Shown here one piece after another: positions 43,085-52,871 of a DNA stretch of 64,000 nucleotides. This DNA is from Mesostigma viride (taxonomy: Eukaryota; Streptophyta; Mesostigmatophyceae; Mesostigmatales; Mesostigmataceae). The stretch lies in NCBI GenBank assembly GCA_009746045.1, contig RPFO01000189.1, forward strand, positions 150,800 through 214,799, in the 5' to 3' direction. The translations under genes were made by a program, and so were the position numbers. The notes beneath the pieces are model-generated. The model ran no database searches, was not told where the DNA came from, and saw only the letters and a program-made list of their open reading frames with translations. The first letter of the stretch is position 1, and the number at the start of each line of letters is the position of its first letter.

Positions 43085-43990
43085 TTTGACTGTGTGACTG
43101 CGTGGCTGCTTGGCTGGAAAGGAGGGTGCGTGGCTGTGTGGCTGCGTGGCTGCGCTGCTGCGTGGCTGCGTGGCTGCGTGGCTGCGTGGCTGCGTGGCTG
43201 CGCTGCTGCGTGGCTGCGTGGCTGCGTGGCTGTGTGGCTGCGTGGCTGCGTGGCTGCGTGGCTGCGCTGCTGCGTGGCTGCGTGGCTGGAAAGGAGGGTG
43301 CGTGGCTGTGTGGCTGCGTGGCTGCGCTGCTGCGTGGCTGCGTGGCTGCTTGGCTGGAAAGGAGGGTGCGTGGCTGTGTGGCTGCGTGGCTGCGCTGCTG
43401 CGTGGCTGCGTGGCTGCGTGGCTGCGTGGCTGCGTGGCTGCGTGGCTGCGTGGCTGCGTGGCTGCGTGGCTGCGTGGCTGGAAAGGAGGGTGCGTGGCTG
43501 TGTGGCTGCGTGGCTGCGCTGCTGCGTGGCTGCGTGGCTGCGTGGCTGCGCTGCTGCGTGGCTGCGTGGCTGCGTGGCTGTGTGGCTGCGTGGCTGCGCT
43601 GCTGCGTGGCTGCGTGGCTGCGTGGCTGCGTGGCTGCTTGGCTGGAAAGGAGGGTGCGTGGCTGTGTGGCTGCGTGGCTGCGCTGCTGCGTGGCTGCGTG
43701 GCTGCGTGGCTGGAAAGGAGGGTGCGTGGCTGTGTGGCTGCGTGGCTGCGCTGCTGCGTGGCTGCGTGGCTGCGTGGCTGCGTGGCTGCTTGGCTGGAAA
43801 GGAGGGTGCGTGGCTGTGTGGCTGCGTGTAGCTGCGCTGCTGCGTGGCTGCGTGGCTGCGTGGCTGCGTGGCTGCGTGGCTGCGTGGCTGCGTGGCTGGA
43901 AAGGAGGGTGCGTGGCTGTGTGGCTGCGTGGCTGCGCTGCTGCGTGGCTGCGTGGCTGCGTGGCTGCGTGGCTGGCTGGGGGGGGGGGGG
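43085..43990. repeat. GTGGCTGC minisatellite with higher-order pattern
   Basis: 8-bp unit GTGGCTGC with periodic GCTGCTGC and TGGAAAGGAGGGTGC variants that mark higher-order units of mixed length. Open frames on both strands (TrpLeuArgGlyCys and ArgSerHisAlaAla types) are artefacts. Followed by a G-run. Confidence 0.92.
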
Positions 43991-44099
43991 TGCCGGGTGC
44001 GTGGATGCGTGGATGTGTGGCTGGGTGGGTGCGTCACTGCGTGGCTGGCTGGCTCTGTGGCTGCGTGGGCGGCTGGATGGCCGGGTCAGCGTGGCTTCG

Positions 44100-44762
44100 T
44101 GTTCAATGGGATGCTAATATGTTGTTGCCTTTGGATGCCACAGTTCATGGATTCTTTTGTTCACATGCAGGTGCTGCCGTCTTCCCCATCGACGTCGTCA
44201 AGACCGATGTCGCCAAGAAGGATGATGCAATCACTCTCGGCCATGTTTAACTCATGTGGGCCTTCATGGCCATACGGGAAATATTATTGAATCAGTTCTT
44301 TGACACTGAGTTGGCACTACGCAACACCTTTGATGCACATGAGTGCAGGGCGCATGTGTTGAAACCATGCAACCATGGCGATCCCTCAAAAAGTTTGGTT
44401 ATGTAATAAGTGACACAATTATTCCGGACGTATGATGGCCCAACGTCCTGTAAGGTTGAGTTGTCTTGGAGGAGGAGCGTGATGACCGCGGAAGCCGCGT
44501 GGGTGTCTGTAGTGCTATATCTTGAAGATGTACGGTCTTGGAAGAGTTATGGTCTTGGAATCATATAATAATGAACTTGGAATAAAGTTGCGGGCAGCCT
44601 TCAATTGGCATATGTTGTCTCATTGATGTTGTCTCATTGCGTTAATGGGTCAATTGTCTTAGTTTATATAATGTATATCTTGGGAAACTCATTGCTTCAA
44701 TAAAATGCATGCTAGGCGCAATCAACCCCCACAAACACATCTGAAAACTGCACAGTGCATCA
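44100..44762 (+). other. Tn-A right end: possible last exon and 3' region
   Basis: CACATGCAG at about 44,170 could be an acceptor for a last exon (two frames stay open for 26-40 codons). The rest is AT-rich with no gene, up to the subterminal repeats. Confidence 0.35.
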
Positions 44763-44809
44763 AATGTATCCTAGACAAAAAAATGTATCCTAATCCGGTA
44801 AAACCACCC

Positions 44810-45122
44810 TAGGAGATGTCTTTGGAATACCGATCGAGATTCACCAGTTTGGAACGGATGACTGGGTGGTTGGCGAGTTCCTCCATTGTTCGCTGGGGAG
44901 GTAGTTGGCTGAGTTGGCGGTTCAGAGCCCACCGGTACCGCCACGTTTTAATAATCTTCGTAGATTTTCGAGTGCAGCGCCGGACCACGCGTTCTTCCAT
45001 TGGTTCATAATCCTCCACGCTTGCTTGCAAAGTAAAGACGGGTTCAGACTCTTATCCCATTGGTCCGCGGACGCTGTCCTGTTGTATATGCGCTGGCATA
45101 TGCGCTGGCATGTGCTTTCCAA
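44810..45122 (-). pseudogene. Broken minus-strand gene, upstream piece
   Basis: Ends NLDRYSKDIS, then TA of a codon completed on the far side of Tn-A: removal of Tn-A and one TAG gives ...DISYYNLK... in one frame. Two overlapping frames (one with NPSLLCKQAWRIMNQWKNAW) suggest a frameshift near 44,930. Function unknown. Confidence 0.6.
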
Positions 45123-45802
45123 ATTTTATTCTTCCTTCCAATCGTGCGTGTCCATTTGGAATCAAATGCCTCTGATGCGGATCTGAATATCGGATATTCT
45201 TCTTCCCTCCACAGATTCTGTCGTTTCATTTTTTCGTGGGACGCTGTCCAGTAGTATATGCGCTGTCATGTCCTTTCCAGAATGTCCTTTCCGAATGTTT
45301 TGTTCCGTTTTTGTATCCAATCGTGCGTCTCCATTTCGATTCCATGACTTGGCGTTAATTTTTTCCTCCAATCATGCGTTTCGAATCTGATTGCCTTTCA
45401 TGCGAATCTTTTTCCCTCTACGGGTTCTGTCCATGACTTGCCGTTTCATTTTTTCGTTCAATCCTGAGTGTTCATTCCTGCGTGTTTATAGCCTTTCCCT
45501 ATGATTTGGCGTTTCATCTCTGATGTCGTACACTGTGTACGACCCATATCAGTATATCCGTCCTGCCACAGACGAGTTTCCGTGTTGTACACTTGTCTTC
45601 TCCCGGTTAGGGCTAAGTTTTGCAAAAAAACTAAGTCCTAAGTCGAAACAATTTTTTCCTGCTGTTACACAGCCATTTTAAGTCACCCAGGTAAAGCTTT
45701 TGTGCTGAAGCCGTATGTCTCATCAAAACACCCTGTATCTAGACATGCACCTCTGTTTTCACATGCCGACCTCATCAAATCCCATGGCACGCATTTCTGC
45801 AT
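45123..45802. other. Spacer with imperfect internal repeats
   Basis: AT-rich. Diverged copies of a block with GGACGCTGTCC...GTATATGCGCTG (near 45,068 and 45,237) and of CCAATCGTGCGTNTCCATTT (near 45,138 and 45,318). No supported gene. Confidence 0.5.
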
Positions 45803-45988
45803 TCACATGCGCTGGGTTTTCTGCTCCAGTTCAGACTCAAGAAACTCGCTATTGCTGTCCACCCGAATAGGGCGTTGCTGCTGCTCATTGTTATTGCGGT
45901 CGTGTACCACTTTCTCAATGAGGGAGTCATCATCCAAGTTATTGTCGCGCGGAGGGCGTCGCACCCCATCGAGGATGGCGTCCATCAT
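45803..45988 (-). CDS. Possible exon (hypothetical acidic protein)
   Basis: ORF MMDAILDGVRRPPRDNNLDD... ending SELEQKTQRM, polar and Asp/Asn/Gln-rich, on the same strand as the broken gene and upstream of it. GTGAAT after CGCAT could be a donor. It may be the gene's first exon, but no link is demonstrable. Confidence 0.3.
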   Translation of the reverse strand: MMDAILDGVRRPPRDNNLDDDSLIEKVVHDRNNNEQQQRPIRVDSNSEFLESELEQKTQRM

Positions 45989-47069
45989 GACTACAACAGC
46001 GCTCGCTCTATGACACGTGCAATCACATGCAGTGAGTGGTCACCCCGCAACTATGGCGCTATACCATGATCTCAAAAGCAGATTGCGCACGGGGATAGTC
46101 CAGACCCCTTCCATAGTACACTCTCCTGCTAACCATGCAGGATTCTGGTTTCCTCCTGCCAACCATACAGACAAGTGGCCAGTCTTCATCATATGTGATA
46201 CATATGTAGCGTCCTGATAAGGTTTGGCTCGCGACTAATCCTTGCATTATCGTTGAACCAGCACACGGCTGCACTTCTGGTAAGTTGTACGCATTGAGAC
46301 ACGATATGTTAGATTCATGCAACACACTCGATCTATCTCCTACTTTTTCCTTTATCTTCTTCGTCAACAATACAATGTTCATACAGAATGTCGAACCCAG
46401 CTTAATTTTCCAATTTCAGGGGTACCCAAACAATCCAGAAAACTTGGTCTTGTGCGGCGCTTTGTACCCTCCGTAGTTTTAATTCTCGGTGTCTTGCTAA
46501 ATGCCGACTACATGTAGAATGGTACAAAGTCTCCCCGACGGCATCGACCGCCTCGTCTTCATCTTGCATGAGCCTCGTCCACGTCCACCTCGCCTTGCAT
46601 GGCCTTCTGCCTGAACACAAGATGCATATGTAGGCGACGCTGAAACAAGGAAATCAAGCTAGACCATAAACGATCAAACTTCTAATTAGACGGTCGGCTG
46701 AAAAAGATTTCTGGATGAAAATGACGGACAGTAAAACCGTGGCAGATCAGTAAAACATGGCAGCTAGATTATACTGTAAACCAATGTCGCGTTTGAGATT
46801 ATAAACCAATGTCGTGACCACCATCGGCGTTCCTTGCATAGGCTTCCCTGCATAGTCCACCGCTATCCTTATGAATTTAACGGTTGACACTGCCCTCAGC
46901 TTTCTTTCATGTCATCGCGCTCTTTTTTATCACGTCGGACAGATTCACCCGCTCGACAGACTTTGTGCTTATTGTCATTATATTTGATCAGGCACTCCGC
47001 AAAGGTGAAAACCATTTGCGTTCAGTACCGGGCCGCGGAAAACGCGGAAAAACGCGATCTGCAAATGAA
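45989..47069. other. Sparse region without supported genes
   Basis: Only short, non-coding-like ORFs on both strands. I see no repeats with clear boundaries. Confidence 0.5.
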
Positions 47070-47126
47070 TCCGACCGGAATCGAACTGGGGACCTCTCGC
47101 ACCAATTTTGCTGACTATAGGACGGA
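47070..47126 (-). tRNA. tRNA-like fragment (possible degenerate tRNA-Pro or SINE head)
   Basis: The minus strand has a T-arm-like CAGTTCGATTCC, a TTGGTGCGAGAGGTCCC stretch resembling tRNA-Pro(UGG) 3' halves, and 5' TCCGTCC that can pair with 3' GGTCGGA at six of seven positions. At 57 bases it is too short for an intact tRNA, and the anticodon stem is not complete. Likely a pseudogene or tRNA-derived repeat. Confidence 0.25.
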
Positions 47127-47390
47127 CGTCTCCGGTTACCATGGCATCGCCAACTTACACCTACAGTCATCCGCAAAAGTTCTCCTGTCCGGGGAGTGAT
47201 GCAAGCCTTTCGGATTTGGTACTAGATAAATCACTCGAGATCTGTGTGTAGGAGTACTACACACGTGTCTGCACGCGAGACTTGTTCAGTCTCGCACCGT
47301 GAGACGGGCTGAACACATTGTCATTATATATTCAACCAGAACTGTGGGAAACTTTGCAAACTGAAGACGTGTTAGTTAACGCCAAGCGCA

Positions 47391-47878
47391 GGGTGGTTTG
47401 TTTGGGTTAGGACAGATTTGTCCATTTAGGACAGTCCTGCAGCCAAAGCGTGAAAACATTAGCTTATTGGTGCCTTACGCATGCTTGCTTCTGCATGATA
47501 ATTTTTTGAATGGGATTCAACTGTTTTTATGTGTATATAACTGCCGTCTTGTTTCACGTGTATGTATGTGAATACACAAATGTTCTCAGCATTGAGTTAT
47601 GCACAATGCACATCAATTAATTTATTAAAAGTAATTAGTAATCATGTAGACTGCGTCACGTGAGCATAGATTAAGTGAGACAACTATTCCTTGACGCAAG
47701 GCGGTCCAACGTCGTGTAAGTACAAGCCGTTACTAGTTGTATGAGAAATAAATCGTTGTCCTGATTAGCCAAGATGTTGCACTACCACAATACCCATGAT
47801 GTTGCTCTTAATAATAATGCCATGTCCTATAATGCATGAATGGGCGGTGATCTAAGCATGTCATAAAACATCCTATTC
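47391..47878. other. Tn-B left end, non-coding
   Basis: TIR and subterminal repeats, then AT-rich sequence without a supported gene. Confidence 0.6.
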
Positions 47879-47879
47879 C

Positions 47880-48315
47880 AGCGAGCAGCGGGCAGCGGGC
47901 AGCGCGCAGCGGGCAGCGGGCAGCGGGCAGCGCGCAGCGGGCAGCGGGCAGCGGGCAGCGGGCAGCGGGCAGCGGGCAGCGGGCAGCGGGCAGCGCGCAG
48001 CGGGCAGCGCGCAGCGGGCAGCGGGCAGCGGGCAGCGGGCAGCGGGCAGCGGGCAGCGGGCAGCGGGCAGCGGGCAGCGGGCAGCGGGCAGCGGGCTGCG
48101 GGCAGCGGGCAGCGGGCAGCGGGCAGCGGGCAGCGGGCAGCGGGCAGCGGGCTGCGGGCAGCGGGCAGCGGGCAGCGGGCTGCGCGCAGCGGGCAGCGGG
48201 CAGCGGGCAGCGGGCAGCGGGCAGCGGGCAGCGGGCAGCGGGCAGCGGGCAGCGGGCAGCGGGCTGCGGGCAGCGGGCAGCGGGCAGCGGGCAGCGGGCA
48301 GCGGGCAGCGGGGCA
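47880..48315. repeat. (GGGCAGC)n satellite in Tn-B
   Basis: About 60 copies of a 7-bp unit with GCGCAGC and GGGCTGC variants, just beyond the stop codon of the minus-strand gene. Minus ORFs across it are artefacts. Confidence 0.93.
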
Positions 48316-48406
48316 AAGTACTGCCAAAAAAAGGGACCCTGCTTTGGGCTGGGCGGAGCCAGCGGGTTACTCTAGTAATAATTAGTCACAAGGTCCTGTT
48401 GGGACG

Positions 48407-49740
48407 CTAACGCGGTGGCGCAAATTCGTATGGCACATACATGCGTGGCGCCTCGCGTGGCGCAGATTCACATGGCACATACATGCGCGGCGCCTCGCGT
48501 GGCGCAGATTCACATGGCACATACATGCGCGGCGCCTCGCGTGGCGCAGATTCACATGGCACATACATGCGCGGCGCCTCGCGTGGCGCAGATTCGCATG
48601 GCACATACATGCGCGGCGCCTCGCGTGGCGCAGATTCGCATGGCACATACATGCGCGGCGCCTCGCGTGGCGCAGATTCGTACGGCACATACATGCGCGG
48701 TGCCTCGCGTGGCGCAGATTCGCATGGCACATACATGTGCGGCGCCTCGCGTGGCGCAGATTCACATGGCACATACATGCGCGGCGCCTCGCGTGGCGCA
48801 GATTCGCATGGCACATACATGCGCGGTGCCTCGCGTGGCGCAGATTCGCATGGCACATACATGCGCGGCGCCTCGCGTGGCGCAGATTCGCATGGCACAT
48901 ACATGCGCGGCGCAGATTCGCATGGCACATACATGCGCGGCGCCTCGCGTGGCGCAGATTCACATGGCACATACATGCGCGGCGCCTCGCGTGGCGCAGA
49001 TTCGCGTGGCACATACATGCGCGGCGCCTCGCGTGGCGCAGATTCGTATGGCACATACATGCGCGGCGCCTCGCGTGGCGCAGATTCGCATGGCACATAC
49101 ATGTGCGGCGCCTCGCGTGGCGCAGATTCACATGGCACATACATGCGCGGCGCCTCGCGTGGCGCAGATTCGCATGGCACATACATGCGCGGTGCCTCGC
49201 GTGGCGCAGATTCGCATGGCACATACATGCGCGGCGCCTCGCGTGGCGCAGATTCGCATGGCACATACATGCGCGGCGCAGATTCGCATGGCACATACAT
49301 GCGCGGCGCCTCGCGTGGCGCAGATTCGCATGGCACATACATGCGCGGTGCCTCGCGTGGCGCAGATTCGCATGGCACATACATGCGCGGCGCCTCGCGT
49401 GGCGCAGATTCGCATGGCACATACATGCGCGGCGCAGATTCGCATGGCACATACATGCGCGGCGCCTCGCGTGGCGCAGATTCACATGGCACATACATGC
49501 GCGGCGCCTCGCGTGGCGCAGATTCGTATGGCACATACATGCGCGGCGCCTCGCGTGGCGCATAGTCTGGTGCCGGCACCGCTGCCGCTGTTGCCGCAGG
49601 GGGCGCACTGGCTGCCGGCACCGCTGCCGCCGCTGCCGTGGTGGGCACACCGGCTGCCGCCACCGCTGCTTTGGTGGGTGCGGCGGCTGCCGCCCCCGCT
49701 GCCACTGCCGCCGCCGCCTCTTTATGCTTCTGCAGCAGTC

Positions 49741-49771
<31 letters not shown>

Positions 49772-51563
49772 CTGCTGCAGCTTTGTCATCATGGCATTAA
49801 ATTGCTGCTGTTGCTGTTGCTGTTGCTGCTTCATCATGCTGTCGAATTGCTGCAGCAGCGCTGCCATCCCCTTCGAATTTTCAGCCGGGGCGTCAGGCTG
49901 CTTGGCAGGCGCTGAGCCGTTTTCTGAGCGGCGCTGGCGCTTGACTGGTTTCGTCGCCGCAGCTTCTTTGGCAGGCTGCTTGCTCACGATGCGCTTGCCG
50001 CGCCCATGCACGTTGGTGACCTCCTGCAACGCGGGCAGCCCTGCAATTTGTGGGTCGGGCATGTCAGAGTCTTGTGTTATGCAAGCTGGCAGACGTGGCA
50101 GCGTAGCCGGGTATTTCGCCAAGAGGGCCGATCCTGGAAACTGCTCAGCGGACAAGATGAATGGCGGTGGGCCAGCACTCAATATCTGGGGCAGCAGGTC
50201 CGCCTTGTTCTTGATGGCCCAACTCATCACCGCCTGCATGTCCTCATTCCAAGCGGATGATGGGAGAACGCCCTTGTGCTCCAACCCCAGGGTAGTGGGA
50301 AACGTGGTGGCATTCTTGTCGTTGACAACGATGACCACTGCGTCGAAAAATCCGATCGCGGACGGTCGCCTGGTTGGGCTGCCTTTGAGTCGGTCGAGCA
50401 AGTTTTTAAATTTCTTGTAGCGGCTCTGCCTCACAAAATGCGCGCAGATTGACGAGCTCGCGATTGCCCCCACTACCACCCCCACATGAGGCCATTCGGG
50501 GATTGCAAGGGCCACGATATCATCCTCGCTGTCGCTGGTGGAAGCACCGCCTGGTGTTTTGTGCATCCCCGGCCCTGCCGGTGGAGGAGAAAAAGCTAGT
50601 TCTTTTCTTGTGTCGCCGACATCGAAATGACGCGACGCCGAAGCCCGAAAGGTACCAGCTGCAGGGCCCGGGGTGTTCTCCTTCTTGGAGGCGTCGCGCT
50701 CAACCACGGGAATGTGCGCGCCGCCAACAGCATGCTTGCCAACCGTGGGGCCCATCGCAGCACGCAAAGCTGCATCACCTTGGCCGCTCTTGTCCTGATT
50801 GCCATCACCCATCGCACCCTTGCCTGCGCCGTTCTTTTCCTCCTCGCCATCACCCATCGCACCATAGCCAGCGCCGTTCTTTTCCTCCTCGCCATCACCC
50901 ATCGCACCATTGCCGCCTGCGCCGTTCTTTTCCTCCTCGCCATCACCCATCGCACCATTGCCGCCTGCGCCGTTCTTTTCCTCCTCGCCATCACCCATCG
51001 CACCATTGCCGCCTGCGCCGCTCTCCTCCTCGACGCCACCACCAAGCGCAACACCGCCTGGGCCGTTCTTCTCCTCGACGCCACCACCCGTTGCATCATC
51101 ATCGACATGACCCTCGTCATGCAATATTATCACCAGAACCCAGCTCACCATCGTCGACCCTTCCATCCACGACTCTGGCTAGCTTAACGAGTTTCCGTGA
51201 TGGAACCTTAACGACCTTGCCCTTGCCGCCCAGCGAATAAAGAGCACCAAGGCCGGCCAGTTGGGCGTCGACCACCTTTTCCTTAAAATCGACAGGCGAG
51301 GCCTCCTTACTGATGGCGGTAGGCGGCCAAGGGCCGCCACACTCCTGGCAGGTCCACTCTGTGCCATCCTCACCCGCCGATGCATCCCTAAACATCCCGG
51401 TGCACAGCCCATGCAAGTGCTTGCCACACTGGCCTGAGCATGGATGGTTGGCTCCGCCCAGCAGCTCATTTTTGTCGACACTATCAAATCCGGTTGCATG
51501 ATCAGCGCCGGGCAATTTCTTGCATCTATCGCCTGCGTAGCAGGGGCCGCTTGACCCCTGCAT
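48407..51563 (-). CDS. Tn-B PHD-like, poly-Q, repeat-tailed protein
   Basis: Begins MQGSSGPCYAGDRCKKLPGA at 51,563. The first about 80 residues have a PHD-type pattern: CX5C, CX3C, HGLC (HX2C) and WTCQEC (W before CX2C). A frame change near 51,140 (frameshift or small intron) leads into the 919-codon ORF: acidic GNGAMGDGEEEKNGA repeats, an unassigned domain (IPEWPHVGVVVGAIAS; FFDAVVIVVNDKNATTFPTT; MSWAIKNKADLLPQI), a basic stretch (KPVKRQRRSEN, a likely nuclear signal), Gln-rich coiled coil, Ala/Pro linker and about 27 tandem copies of MYVPCESAPREAPR. PHD fingers usually bind histone tails; a chromatin-targeting role is inference. Confidence 0.7.
48418..49562 (-). repeat. About 42-bp coding minisatellite (MYVPCESAPREAPR)
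   Basis: About 27 units in frame with the preceding protein, some missing the PREA half. Synonymous and Cys/Tyr/Arg variants are shared between blocks, which points to internal duplications. Confidence 0.9.
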
Positions 51564-51764
51564 TCTTCGCTTGCTACAGATTTAACCACCGGAAAATAGA
51601 CAAAGATTGCACGCAACCTTCCAATAATGCCGGCTGCGATTTAACCTTCGTTTGCTGGGCGCTGCACGCTGCAATGTATCGAGTCAATTTGCGCGGGATC
51701 TGGAACTTTGAATAGGTATATGTTTAGGCAAGAGGCTGCGGCGTCATTTGGCTGCAGCTGGGTA

Positions 51765-52460
51765 ACTACTTGCGTCTTGCGGCCAAGATACGCAGCCTGC
51801 CTCGAGAGGGCTGCGTATCTTTGCCGCAGCCTGCCTCACCAGCTAAAAACCTTGCGGCCAAGATACGCAGCCTGCCTCCTCGAGGATATCCTCGAGGAGG
51901 CAGGCTGCGTATCTTGGCCGCAAGGTTTTTAGCTGGTCATTTGGCTGCCAGGGTAACTACTTGCGTCTTGCGGCCAAGATACGCAGCCTGCCTCGAGAGT
52001 CGAGGCAGGCTGCGTATCTTGGCCGCAAGACGCAAGTAGTTACTTCCCCAGCTGCCGAGGCAGGCTGCGTATCTTTGCCGCAGCCTGCCTCACCAGCTAA
52101 AAACCTTGCGGCCAAGATACGCAGCCTGCCTCCTCGAGGATATCCTCGAGGAGGCAGGCTGCGTATCTTGGCCGCAAGACGCAAGTAGTTACTTCCCCAG
52201 CTGCCGAGGCAGGCTGCGTATCTTTGCCGCAGCCTGCCTCACCAGCTAAAAACCTTGCGGCCAAGATACGCAGCCTGCCTCCTCGAGGATATCCTCGAGG
52301 AGGCAGGCTGCGTATCTTGGCCGCAAGGTTTTTAGCTGGTGAGGCAGGCTGCGGCAAAGATACGCAGCCCTCTCGAGGCAGGCTGCGTATCTTGGCCGCA
52401 AGACGCAAGTAATTACTTCCCCAGCTGCCGAGGCAGGCTGCGTACATTTTGGCGGCAAGT
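51765..52460. repeat. Cluster of long perfect palindromes between Tn-B genes
   Basis: Built from a 26-bp unit (GGCAGGCTGCGTATCTTGGC...) in alternating orientation. Perfect inverted repeats: 51838-51937 (100 bp), 51953-52043 (44-bp arms, 3-base loop), 52105-52178 (74 bp) and 52212-52369 (158 bp); three have the centre CTCGAGGATATCCTCGAG. It lies in the divergent intergenic region of Tn-B, the place of a shared promoter. Confidence 0.93.
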
Positions 52461-52870
52461 TCCCCAGCTGTTCGCTGCTTAGGCAAGTTGTTGCAACGAC
52501 TTCGCCACGTGACTGCCAACAGGGGCGCCTGCGTTCAAGTCTTCAGTGCGTGCCCTGGCGGCACATCATTATTACGTAAATAGCCGTGAAGCTTTCGGTA
52601 CCTTAGCAGTTTATAGTTGGATTTATGGCAGACAAGGCTGACTGCAGGATATTATTTTGTGGTTTAACAAGTGACGCCGAAATGAATAGGCACGGAGCCG
52701 AAAAATAGCCGACGTAGTTGATTTGGAGACGAGTTGTTAGCATTGATGACAAAAATGGGATTAGGTTTACACAGGACAGTAATAGGCGCTGAGCTGCTTA
52801 CTCTTATGAGGTCCGGCATCCATTCAGCGCCGGGGGAGTCCTGCTTTTGGTTTAGGTTGAAACTTTTATA
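52461..52870. other. Upstream region of Tn-B plus-strand gene
   Basis: No repeat or ORF of note; probably part of the promoter region. No TATA box I would defend. Confidence 0.45.
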
Positions 52871-52871
52871 A

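Larger units (their letters stand above)
35677..44809. mobile_element. Tn-A: 9.1-kb TIR DNA transposon with two divergent genes
   Basis: Perfect terminal inverted repeats of about 29 bp starting GGGTGGTTTTACCGG at 35,677 and ending at 44,809, with a 3-bp duplication TAG (35674-35676; 44810-44812). A subterminal hairpin (AGGATACATTT...AAATGTATCCT) lies just inside the left end. It carries the unknown-domain gene (minus, 38.2-37.0 kb) and the PHD-like gene (plus, from 42.4 kb) in divergent orientation, as Tn-B does but flipped. No known transposase. It also contains two exon-like pieces resembling a cilium gene, and large minisatellites. Confidence 0.9.

Noticed and set aside
43043-44250. Trp/Cys-rich ORFs of up to 382 codons and minus-strand Ser/His/Ala repeats
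   Set aside because: Produced by the 8-bp GTGGCTGC unit, open in several frames on both strands.
47070-47126. Functional tRNA gene
   Set aside because: Only 57 bases, incomplete anticodon stem and mismatched arms; kept only as a low-confidence tRNA-like fragment.
47827-48327. Pro/Ala/Cys repeat protein on the minus strand
   Set aside because: 7-bp satellite artefact; all three frames look alike.
51765-52460. CRISPR-like array
   Set aside because: Units alternate in orientation and abut without unique spacers; the surrounding genes are eukaryotic transposon genes.
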